From the NCBI GenBank assembly GCA_027577415.1, contig JANBQS010000460.1, forward strand, positions 1 through 17,513: a stretch of DNA of 17,513 nt. The letters are read 5' to 3'. The notes under the pieces are model-generated. The model saw only the letters and a program-made list of their open reading frames with translations. It did no database searches and was not told the DNA's origin. The position numbers and the translations under genes were made by a program. Of the stretch, positions 1-8,400 are shown one piece after another; the stretch's first letter is position 1, and each line of letters starts with the position of its first letter. This DNA is from Coemansia sp. RSA 922. Lineage: Eukaryota; Kickxellomycota; Kickxellomycetes; Kickxellales; Kickxellaceae.

Positions 1-148
1 AAGCTTGTTCATCTGTCGCCCTCTCGCTTTGTCTCTCCCTTCCCAACCCAGCTCAAACACCCTTTTTTAGCTTCTTTTTCACTACTATTCGCTTACTCTT
101 GTAGTATTATTATTATTTTCTCGAGTGTGTGGTTGACTGCGAACGAGC
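1..148 (+). promoter_or_regulatory. Leader region of the 608-residue gene
   Basis: This stretch is rich in C and T and contains no ATG before the start codon at 149. An in-frame TGA at 134-136 blocks any upstream extension of the coding frame. I see no canonical TATA box; a run of TAT/TTA triplets lies at about 103-119. It is probably the 5' untranslated leader, with the promoter mostly outside the window. Confidence 0.45.
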
Positions 149-1975
149 ATGCTATCTGTCGAACCCGTCGCCTCCATCGAGGCCGCTGTCCAGCGGCCTG
201 TTGCTGCTGCTTCTGACGAGCATAGCTGGCTGCCAGACTTTGACTCGCCTGGTATCACTATTGCTTTGCCGCCGCTGGCCTACTCTGGCTCTCAGTCTCT
301 TGACGACTGCCTGATGCACCCCTCTCTGGCCAAACCCGACGTCGATGAGCCTGCCGACACCGCCCTGCGTCCCCACTCGCTTGTCGAGCATCCTGTTTGC
401 AATGCTTCGCCAGCTGCTGTCGCTGCCTCTGCCGACTTGCCCGCTCAATCGCCCGCAGTTGGTCCTCTTGCGCTGTCGCTTGACCTCCCAAACATCCTGG
501 CCTGCCCCGAGAGCAGCCCTGACGTTGCTGCCACCACTCTTCTTGACCGTCTGGGCTTGAACTTTGACTTCCACACTGACCCCGCCATAGACGCCATATC
601 CGACTCTCCGCTGTACTTGTCATTTGCTTCGCATGACCTTATCGCTGGCCTCCGCGACGATACTCCCGCTGTCGACGAGGAGCCACCCGCTCTGAACTTG
701 CCGTCGCTGCCAGAATCGCCTCTTGGCCCTGCCTCCTCAGCCTCTCCGCTGTCTCTTGAGAGTGAGTCTTGCTCGAACAAGTCTAGCACTCGTCGTACTA
801 GCATCGCTGGCATGTTGAAAAAGCGCCTGAGCAAGTGCTCCGACGCCAATGGCGACATTACTTCCACGACGATATCGCCCACTCCGTCCACTGCTGATGC
901 CAACGATGTTGTTGTTGTTGTTGTTGCTACGGATGACATTCAGCCGACTCTGGAAGTTCAGCCATTTGAGCCAGCGCTTAGCCACGACTCTGATGACGCC
1001 ACTTGCGATTCTCAGATGGCTTCCAGCAATGAACCTCCCGCCGTTGCCGCCGCCGAGGCACTCGCCGTCGCTACTGTTACCTTTGTTGCCGACGTTGCGA
1101 ACCCCGAGCCCGCCGCTCGCCCTGAACCCCAGCGGAAGGCCGAGAATGACCCTGTTGCTACTTTGCCTACTAACGGTGCCTGTGAGGAGCCCAGCGCCAT
1201 CGCTGCTCCCAGCATCGACGCTCAGGCTCAAGCCCTTTCTGACGCGCCCCCTCTTCCTCCTCTTGAGGCCGATCCAGCTGCTTTGGTGCCAGCCCCCAAG
1301 ACCCCTACGCGGCTGGATGACGACTCTGAAGTAGTTGACTCTCAGCCGCCTCCTCCTCGACGCCCGTCAATTCACCGCCACCTAGACCGCCGGTCGTCTC
1401 GCATCTTGGAAGGCCTTACGCGCAAAGTCCAGCATGTTAGGCAAACTACGTCCATGGTGCTCCGCCGCTCCGTTGGCTCGCATCTGTCCTTTCGACCTGC
1501 GACTCCCCCTGACGTCTTTCAGGGATCCGTTGTTGGCCTGGCTGGCCTACGCGGCTGTGGTGTAAACGACGGGGAGACAGAGTCAGAGCACTTGCCTCAG
1601 TCTGACGGCGGTCTCGAGAAGCAAGCCCACCTACCACCACAATATTCGACCAGTGACGGAGAGCCCAGCAGCACAAAGGCCGAGTGCACCAGCGCGTCTA
1701 GCACTGGCGGTGAAGCTAACCCCACTTTGGCGGAGGAGCCATCATCCCACGCAAATGGCCATATTAATGAGCTAGGCGACAAGCTGGTGGGTGTACCTGC
1801 CACTCGCTCGACAACTGCCCTCAATGCCACATCAGACAAGCTCCACTCCAGCAACCACATGGACACCTTCTCTAGGAAGCTGTCCTCTGTCAGACATGGC
1901 ACCAATGTCGCGGTGAGGAACAGCGTTACACGCGTAAAGAATATCTTTGCCACCAAGAGGTCTGTCGCTGCCTAA
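149..1975 (+). CDS. Hypothetical disordered Ser/Pro/Ala-rich protein (608 aa)
   Basis: The function is not recognised. The frame is open for 608 codons, starts at the first ATG (an in-frame TGA lies 15 nt upstream) and ends in TAA. The protein is dominated by Ala, Pro, Ser and Asp and looks intrinsically disordered for most of its length, with no signal peptide or membrane segment. Three short basic, possibly helical islands break this: about residues 211-228 (RRTSIAGMLKKRLSK), 416-447 and the C-terminus 571-608. The last two share a pattern of the form [LF][TS]RK[VL]xxVRxxT with a trailing RxSV, which suggests an internal duplication. R-R-x-S basophilic kinase sites occur at about 214, 403 and 411. 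A GTT repeat encodes a Val run near residue 255. Strongly biased codon use and the long open frame support a real gene. Possible roles include peripheral membrane binding through the basic helices or a signalling scaffold, but neither can be shown here. Confidence 0.75.
   Translation: MLSVEPVASIEAAVQRPVAAASDEHSWLPDFDSPGITIALPPLAYSGSQSLDDCLMHPSLAKPDVDEPADTALRPHSLVEHPVCNASPAAVAASADLPAQSPAVGPLALSLDLPNILACPESSPDVAATTLLDRLGLNFDFHTDPAIDAISDSPLYLSFASHDLIAGLRDDTPAVDEEPPALNLPSLPESPLGPASSASPLSLESESCSNKSSTRRTSIAGMLKKRLSKCSDANGDITSTTISPTPSTADANDVVVVVVATDDIQPTLEVQPFEPALSHDSDDATCDSQMASSNEPPAVAAAEALAVATVTFVADVANPEPAARPEPQRKAENDPVATLPTNGACEEPSAIAAPSIDAQAQALSDAPPLPPLEADPAALVPAPKTPTRLDDDSEVVDSQPPPPRRPSIHRHLDRRSSRILEGLTRKVQHVRQTTSMVLRRSVGSHLSFRPATPPDVFQGSVVGLAGLRGCGVNDGETESEHLPQSDGGLEKQAHLPPQYSTSDGEPSSTKAECTSASSTGGEANPTLAEEPSSHANGHINELGDKLVGVPATRSTTALNATSDKLHSSNHMDTFSRKLSSVRHGTNVAVRNSVTRVKNIFATKRSVAA
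908..925 (+). repeat. (GTT)6 microsatellite in coding sequence
   Basis: Six GTT units are read in frame as a Val run flanked by Asp/Ala-rich sequence. A unit length of three preserves the frame, so length variation would be tolerated. Confidence 0.9.
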
Positions 1976-2049
1976 AAAGCCCCAACCAACTATTGTTTTT
2001 TTTTATGTTTCACTGTTTCTTTCACCTCTCTGCTGCCTCCATTAATTGC

Positions 2050-2055
2050 AATAAA
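2050..2055 (+). terminator. Poly(A) signal AATAAA for the 608-residue gene
   Basis: A canonical AATAAA lies about 75 nt after the TAA stop and 28 nt before the stop codon of the convergent PSF1 gene. The transcript therefore probably ends within or very near the PSF1 coding end. A T-rich tract at 1995-2004 precedes it. Confidence 0.6.
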
Positions 2056-2082
2056 TAATTCTACATTCTGCGGCCAGTGTGT

Positions 2083-2826
2083 CTAGCTTGGATTGACGTG
2101 TTCCAAGTATCCAATGGTCACTAGATGCTCCACGTCTGATCTGTGGAGATAGTGTTGCGTTCCTGCTTGGAGGTTGACTACGCCGTTCTCAGTCACAATC
2201 TCGCCGCAGTCCTTGATCACCCGTACCTCGATAAACAAGTCGCGCGGCGGCAGTTCTCCGTCAGCTGCCCAGTTGAGCGAGTCACTAGGACACAGTTGGT
2301 TCTCGATAGCATCCCGGTACGTCGAGTTCAGCCGCGCATAGTCGCGAGCATAATTTTGCTCCTCAGAGGACAAACGCAAGGACAGGCTAGCTGGGATCAT
2401 CGACGACGCCAAGTGCAGCGTCCACAAGAGCGACCGCAAGAACTGCGTACGGCGGTGGTGGTATGCCAAAAGACACCGCTTGTTGCGATTGAGTGTCAGA
2501 AAATACAGTGCCGTCTGAGCGTTGGTGTTTTCTATTTCCGCTTGCGCAGCCGACTGCTGCGTGCTAGCCGTTTGTGACAGAGAGTGCTTCTGCTGGTTAG
2601 GCAGACCGTGTGGCTGGCTGGACCGTGGGTCTGTTTGAGACAACCCATCTCGCTGCTGGTTGGCGACTGCTGTGTTGAGGCTAGCAATCATCTCCTCGAT
2701 GCGCGTCCACAGGTACCGTGTCTCTTGCGTGACCAACCGCACCTGCTCTTCGTTATACGCCGGTATGTGGTCAGCTGCAATATCCTTGGCCTCCTTGGCC
2801 AGCCTGAACGCCTCGTCTCCTAGCAT
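2083..2826 (-). CDS. PSF1: DNA replication complex GINS subunit PSF1
   Basis: PSF1 is one of four subunits of GINS, which with Cdc45 and Mcm2-7 forms the replicative CMG helicase in the nucleus. The family's N-terminus is visible (MLGDEAFRLAKEAK, then IPAYNEEQVR). So are the central LNRNKRCLLAYHHRR block matching the usual L-R-N-R-R-C-x-x-A-Y motif, the following helix with SSEEQNYARDYARL (about 153-166), and a C-terminal B domain at about 193-245 (PPRDLFIEVRVIKDCGEI, then HYLHRSDVEHLVTIGYLEHV). The protein is 247 residues, against about 200 in yeast and human. The excess is a Gln/Ser-rich linker at about residues 54-100, between the second and third helices. The gene has no intron. The start is fixed by an in-frame TAA directly before the ATG. 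It runs tail-to-tail with the 608-residue gene, 107 bp away. Confidence 0.93.
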   Translation of the reverse strand: MLGDEAFRLAKEAKDIAADHIPAYNEEQVRLVTQETRYLWTRIEEMIASLNTAVANQQRDGLSQTDPRSSQPHGLPNQQKHSLSQTASTQQSAAQAEIENTNAQTALYFLTLNRNKRCLLAYHHRRTQFLRSLLWTLHLASSMIPASLSLRLSSEEQNYARDYARLNSTYRDAIENQLCPSDSLNWAADGELPPRDLFIEVRVIKDCGEIVTENGVVNLQAGTQHYLHRSDVEHLVTIGYLEHVNPS

Positions 2827-3431
2827 TTATAAACTTCAAAATTACAATAATGCAAAATAAAAAGCCAACCTGTGAGAAGAGGTGTGTTTCGCGTATTAAA
2901 AATCCACTGGGTGGCAAAATCACCACCGATCAACCAACCGAGAATCGCAGTAGGCATTCAAACTGCGCTTGGCCGAATTGCGATAAGGCGGCTTGTCGCT
3001 TCGGCCCAAACATTAGAAAAGGGCATTGTGTCCTCTGCTGTTGTTGATAAGAGAGAGGGCCAGCAACTTCTGGCGGCCATTTGTTCGGCTGCTTTGCGAA
3101 TGCATCAGAGGGACAAGGCCGACGTCAATTACAAACATTTGGGGACATGTTTGGCGTATGCTTTTCTTCTCCCTCGCGTCAAAAATAGAATTTCGTGTGA
3201 GGAAGGGGCCCTCTTTGGGTCGGTGTTTGCTACTATCTCTGAATGGCAAATGTTGTAATTCTGTTCGGCTGTAATGGCAGCGCCAGCAACCAGCCCTCAT
3301 AGTTGGCTTTCCCTGCATACAATACTCGAACTTTTGGGGATGCCAGCGGCGCACAACTCTTGACGGTGTTTATTTTTAGTCAACCATGAGGCTATTCGAC
3401 CTTGGCCAATGCTGCAAGGGACGTGGACGTG

Positions 3432-3449
3432 GTGTGTGTGTGTGTGTGT
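3432..3449. repeat. (GT)9 dinucleotide microsatellite
   Basis: Nine uninterrupted GT units lie in non-coding sequence about 575 bp upstream of the binding-protein start codon. Confidence 0.92.
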
Positions 3450-3934
3450 TTATGAGCAATGGCGTGCTTATCAAGCTTGTGCGCAAGATCCAGCGAGCAT
3501 AGTTCGTGCGGCCCCCATCCTCCACAAAATCTCGTCTAAACCGGTTTAAAAGCCGGCGGTATGCGAGCCACCTTTTTTTTGTCGACATATTCACGCCAAT
3601 GGACCTTGTCTCCGAGTGGCAAATACCTAATAATATCTAAATGGGGAGTATGTGCAGTGGGAAAGATTATGTCCAAGCGACGTAAACGTCAGGAGGAGAT
3701 AGCACTACCGCTCAACGCACCACGGCGCATTTACGTTTGGGTAGATGCACACGCACCTTCTTCCATGTCCAGTGGCGGAAGTCATGCACCACACGCGCCC
3801 CCACACACAACAGCAGCAGCAACTCAGTTGCAAGAATAGCTTCCATACAATAGTCCAAAATAGATGGCCACCTGTTTAGATAAGTGATATGGCCACTTGT
3901 CTTCGACATATACCTACTTGGCGCTTGGAAATGC

Positions 3935-3940
3935 TATAAA
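3935..3940 (+). promoter_or_regulatory. TATA box of the secreted binding-protein gene
   Basis: TATAAA sits 84 bp before the ATG at 4024. It is followed by a C/T-rich stretch with TTCTGTACTCCTCACC-type sequence, where transcription would be expected to start, giving a leader of roughly 50-60 nt with no ATG. A consensus TATA box suggests an inducible rather than constitutive gene, although this is a general tendency only. Confidence 0.65.
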
Positions 3941-4023
3941 TTGCTGGCACTGCCAGTCGATCTCTGTTTTCTGTACTCCTCACCTGCTTCTCACATCTTC
4001 ATCGACACATTCGCCTCACACAG

Positions 4024-5337
4024 ATGATCTTTAAGACAAACCTTTGCGCCGCTGCTGCGCTGTCGGCACTGGTACTGCTGCCAGCAGCCATCTATGCCAA
4101 CGAGTCCGGCTGTGTCTCCTACTACGACGCGTCTATGGACTACTTCCCCGACAAGGTCGAGTCAAAGTACGCCTCTGGCTTTGACATTACCTACAAGGGC
4201 AATGCCAAGTATATCCGCAACAACATCTCGGGCGAAACCTACGTGCTTTACCAGTGTGGCACCCCAGCACCTGCTGACGTCACTCCGACGCCCGCAAGCA
4301 GCCTCCAAGTCGGCAACTGGACCAAGCTCATCGCCGTGCCTGGAACCAAAATCGCGCTTGACTCGGCACCAGCCAGCGCCGCCATTGAGCTTCTGGGCGC
4401 TCAGGACTCTGTGGCGGCTGCGTACAAGTACTTTGCCGTCACATCTCCCTGCATGCAAAAGAAGCTGGACGGTCTGCCACGCATCCAGCAGAATTTTGGC
4501 ACTCCAAGCAATCGGCGTCGCAGGAGCAGCAACAGCAACAACAACAACAACGGCGACTCGCGCTTGATACGCCGCGTATCTTATGACACAAGTACTTTGG
4601 GTCTCCAGTGGACATTTACTACTTACGGCATGAACGACCCCTACTCCATTGCCATCAACCCCGAGGACGCCGGCGACATGCTTGGCAAGGCAGAGTGGAT
4701 CAAGTTTGTCGCCGCATTTTACAACAAGGAAGCAGAGGCCAACACGATCTTTGCTGGTATCGAGTCTCGCTACAACGCCCTCAAGGCCTCTTCTGCCTCG
4801 GGTACTACCAAAAAGTCAGTTGGACTGGCGCGCTACAACAAGGTTGCCAACGGAACCGTCCTGGGCTGGTCGATCGATCAAGTTCAGCCCTGGCTAGCTC
4901 AGGGACTAGCCGACGCCGGGCTCTCTGCCTATAATGGCGACACGACGTCATTCCGCAGCGCCAGCGATTTTTACAAGGCCATCTCTGGCTGGGATGTTTT
5001 GATTGACACAAGCGGCGAGCCACTGCCTCATGGCGGCGCTACCATTCCCATGTGGAGCAACCTAGTCAGCGGCTACGGCTTTACAAGCTCGGGCGGACGG
5101 GACTTTGCCAACTCGCTTCCTGCTGTGGCTGACAGCGCCATTTATCGTAGCGACCTAATCAGCAGCTACCAGAACGCCACCGACTACAACGAACACCTTC
5201 AGATCCAAGTTGACGTCTTGCTCGGGGACTTTATCAAGATTGCCTCTGCACCGTCTGGCGCAAAGGACACCAAGTGGTACCGCAACCTGCCCCAGCATGT
5301 ACCAGTCGACTGGGTATCTGCATCCAGCTGCAAGTAG
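4024..5337 (+). CDS. Secreted protein resembling bacterial periplasmic (substrate-binding) proteins
   Basis: This is a 437-residue intronless protein with a clear signal peptide: a hydrophobic core at about residues 8-22, with likely cleavage after A-I-Y-A at 25. The mature protein has four Cys (30, 78, 143, 436), enough for two disulfides, and N-glycosylation sequons at N26, N67, N98 and N276. The segments YYDASMDYFPDKV (33-45) and ETYVLYQCGTP (71-81) match what I recall of eukaryotic secreted proteins classed with the TroA/Peripla_BP_2 fold of bacterial iron-siderophore and cobalamin binding proteins. The order (IAVPGTKIAL, then a long helix AEWIKFVAAFYNKEAEAN, then a second lobe) fits that two-lobed fold. 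There is no membrane anchor or GPI-type tail; the protein ends SASSCK. A basic Asn-rich insert (about 161-185) contains dibasic pairs. No ABC transporter gene is nearby. The ligand is unknown and the family assignment rests on motif memory, so it is moderately sure. Confidence 0.7.
   Translation: MIFKTNLCAAAALSALVLLPAAIYANESGCVSYYDASMDYFPDKVESKYASGFDITYKGNAKYIRNNISGETYVLYQCGTPAPADVTPTPASSLQVGNWTKLIAVPGTKIALDSAPASAAIELLGAQDSVAAAYKYFAVTSPCMQKKLDGLPRIQQNFGTPSNRRRRSSNSNNNNNGDSRLIRRVSYDTSTLGLQWTFTTYGMNDPYSIAINPEDAGDMLGKAEWIKFVAAFYNKEAEANTIFAGIESRYNALKASSASGTTKKSVGLARYNKVANGTVLGWSIDQVQPWLAQGLADAGLSAYNGDTTSFRSASDFYKAISGWDVLIDTSGEPLPHGGATIPMWSNLVSGYGFTSSGGRDFANSLPAVADSAIYRSDLISSYQNATDYNEHLQIQVDVLLGDFIKIASAPSGAKDTKWYRNLPQHVPVDWVSASSCK
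4536..4551 (+). repeat. (CAA)5 microsatellite in coding sequence
   Basis: CAA/AAC units are read in frame as the Asn run at about residues 172-176 of the secreted binding-protein gene. They form part of an insert between the two lobes that looks non-conserved. Confidence 0.85.
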
Positions 5338-5459
5338 CGCCAATGTCAATTGGCAAACATGGTTCAATTTTCAAGTCCTGTCCACGAGTTCCTCATATCT
5401 TCAAAAAAAATATTCTAATTATAGCTTGCCTCAATACTTGATCTGCTGACAAAGACAAA

Positions 5460-5465
5460 AATAAA
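5460..5465 (+). terminator. Poly(A) signal AATAAA for the secreted binding-protein gene
   Basis: AATAAA lies about 122 nt after the stop codon and only 21 nt before the stop codon of the convergent giant gene. Normal cleavage 10-30 nt downstream would place the 3' end at or inside the last codons of that gene. Confidence 0.55.
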
Positions 5466-5485
5466 TGTTAAGCATATAGCTTGGT

Positions 5486-8400
5486 TTACGATCCCAGCAG
5501 CTTGGCTGTCCGCCGGAAGCGTGAGCTATTCTGGTATGCGAGCGCTCTTCCAAGATGAGACGTGTTGCTTGCAGGCAAGCTAGGTGTAGAGCTCTCATCG
5601 ACAATATCAATTCGAATCGAGCCGTTGGATCGAGCCGAGTAGGCCACGACGTCAGACATTTCACTCAATACCGACGTATTGGCAACACCATCCACGCCTG
5701 CACCAGCTAGCCGCTCGCCTGGTCTATAGGCGGGAGTACGCCCTAGCATACTTGCGCGAAGCGGTGACATGGCGCGGGCTTGCGAGTTCTGCTTAAGACG
5801 GGTCAGGACTTGGCCGCGAGCCGTTCCGTGAGGGAGGTTCCGCAGTTGGCCAGCAGCTAGTCCCTGTTGCTTGGCGCTCTCACCGGAGCGTCGCAGGGCC
5901 TCTGGGTCGGCAGACTTGCGGCGACTGTCAGCGCGGGGTCGCTGGCTGTTGTTGAGCTCGTGATAGATCCTTTCGTAATCCATCTCCATGCTAGACGAGT
6001 ATATCGACGCAATTGACTCGACGTCTTCGACCAGGCGCGACTTCCGCAGTACAGCTGGTGGCTGCAGCCGCGACTCCTCAATGGCGGCCTTTTGAATCAT
6101 GGTCTCTAGCACACGCAGTCGGGCCATTAGCATATGCCTTTCTTGGCGCCTGTCGCTCTGAGGCTCTTGACTAGGGATTATAGTGTTTCGGGCTCCAGAC
6201 TCGGACTGGCGGCGATTGCGACTGCGTGCCCGCCCAGGACTGATACAGGCAGCGATTTTGTCGTATTGCGCTGGATGTCCGACCTCATCAGCAGGCAGGT
6301 TGGTGGCAGGCATGACAAAGCGAGAGACATTTCTGACATTTACCGTCTGGCTGGGAGCAGCAACAATGTCAACATCGTCCCAGGGACTGGTGGGCTCTTC
6401 GCTAGCTTGGGCTCGAGATTCGTCATCGGCAGGTCGCTGAGAGTTGGTCAGCGAGATGCTCGTATTAGTTTTGCAATTATGTCCAGACAGGTCGGCACTG
6501 TTAGTCGATGAGGACTGGCCACTGCTGTTGTTGTGCAAACCCTCCCGCTTTGCACGAGCCAGCTGTGACCTAGCAACAGCAATCCTCCTTGCTGGCTTGG
6601 ACGCGCTACCAGCATCGTTGCTCACGGGCGTTTCGTTGCCTACTGCTTTATCGTCGTTATTGTCGGTGGGTGCCTCTGCCGCCGGCAGCGGAGACGGCTG
6701 CTCGGGTAGAGCTACTATTACAGCGTCAACAGACGCCACGAAGGAGGCAGGCGTGTGCGGGTCGGGCCGGTTTACAGGTGCTGAGGTAGGAGGAGTAATT
6801 ATCTGCACTGGATCGGCAGTAGCAGGCGCCAATTGCAAGTTAGCACCAGACGCAGCTATACGAGAGGCCTCGGCGCTGGCGTCTATCATGTCTGGGACTT
6901 CTCGCGAGGCATTAGCCAGCTCCTTGCGAGCGGCCTCACGCTGGGCAATAATCTCGGGTGGAGGACCCTCTAGGCCAAACGTCCAGTCACCGTCTTCGGA
7001 AACGTCGCCATCATAAATGGACGAGGGTGCAGTTATACGCATAATGTGCTCAAAGAAGCGCTCAATGGCAGTAAGATCGCCGGCCAAGTAGGCACGCAGA
7101 ACAGAGTCTGGCACGCCGTTTTCGCCCGTGTCGACGTCAGGGTCAAACAAGGGAGGAGCAGCTTGGACCAGCGACTGAGCAGCCGATTGACGACGGGCGA
7201 CTTTAAGATCCGGCGAAGTCAGAGCGGCACCATCGCCCAGCAAGTGACTGAACAAGGCTCTCTCGGCCAACTCTTCTTCGGCTAGGCTCTGCTCTTGAGA
7301 CTGACCGGAAGCAGCCATGGGCCACTCGGGCTGCTGAAGCAAGGCCTGAACCAGGGGCGGAGAGTCGTAAAATGACTTGGTACGCTGGTGGGCGGCGGGG
7401 CGCGGGATGTAGATGGGGCGGTCCTGCGATGAGCGAGAAATAGCCGGCTGTAGCACCATATCGGTAGGTAAGGCGGGCAGATCAGAGTGCGGAGAAGGCA
7501 AGGAGACTGAACGGGCCTTCTTGTTGTACTCGGGAAGCCTGCGCTCGAGTAGGCTGACGCGGAAGTTGAGTTGTTCGTGGCCAGTAGGCGTAGCTCGGTG
7601 GTGCACGCCCAGCTTCTGCTGCTCAACGTACTCTTGGAGCGACATGGGACGGTCGCCCTTCTTGGCGCTGGCACCACTAAGCGGGGCATAAGTACGGTCC
7701 CGTCCGGGCTTCTGGTTTAACGTCTTTGCGGCAATTGCTGGCGACTCACCCGACATGGTGGCCTGTACGCTTACATGAGCCAGAGCTTCGGAATCGGTGA
7801 CAGTAATGAATTGGCGCGACCTACGGTGCAAGCTCAGCTCATCTGGAGTGCGAGTACCAGGCCACGGCATGCTGGGACTGACAGACTCGTTGTCAAGCTT
7901 GCTGGACATTTGGCGAGAGCTCTCCAGCACAGGCGCATGGGCAACAACAGCAAAAGACCCGGTATCTGGTTGATTGGAGCTGGGCACAAGCGGCGTGGAC
8001 TCGGACACAGGGTGGACCTACGAGTGTAACCAACAAGAGAATAATAGCAAAAATAGGGTGGATAATAAGAAAAATGCAGCAACACCTGGCAAACAATAGC
8101 ACAAAGAAAGGCAGGCTTGACAATACGACTTACCTTTAGGCTAGAGTCGGGATTGGGCGTAGGCTTGGGGTCAGAGCCAAAGGACGGGCGGGACCGCATT
8201 GAGCCGAATTGCGAGGCAGCGTCATAAATGAGACTGCGCGGGTCGGGCGATGTATGTACCAATCTCGCCAGCACCAAAGGGTTGTGCAGGCCTGCGTCGT
8301 CGAGAGGCAACTTTGCTCCGCCCACTGGCGCAGGGAGGGCTGATGGCTTGCTGCTTGTAGCAGAAGCATTGGCAGTGGCAGGGCGCTCGGGACTGTTGAG

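Larger units (their letters stand above)
2827..4023. other. Intergenic region between PSF1 and the binding-protein gene
   Basis: About 1.2 kb separates two divergent genes and must hold both promoters. It contains a GT microsatellite, a TATA box for the right-hand gene and several GATA-type hexamers (GATAAG at about 3045 and 3881, and CTTATC at about 3467). A stop-free frame of about 128 codons runs from 2872 to 3258, but it begins without an ATG and shows no recognisable family or composition, so I do not call it a gene. I see no tRNA or other RNA gene. Confidence 0.6.

Noticed and set aside
849..1334. Leu/Pro-rich frame inside the 608-residue gene, and antisense frames there
   Set aside because: They are alternate readings of the same biased sequence, with repetitive composition and no recognisable family.
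2872..3258. Stop-free frame of 128 codons upstream of the binding-protein gene
   Set aside because: It opens with GTG and its first in-frame ATG is far inside. There is no family resemblance, and the surrounding DNA looks non-coding. It is likely a chance frame in a promoter region.
7834..8133. Read-through extension of the giant gene's first exon (about 100 codons, Cys/Leu-rich)
   Set aside because: A consensus GTAAGT donor sits exactly where the composition changes, and a phase-matched acceptor restores the Ser/Pro-rich frame. The extension is intron plus out-of-frame exon 2.
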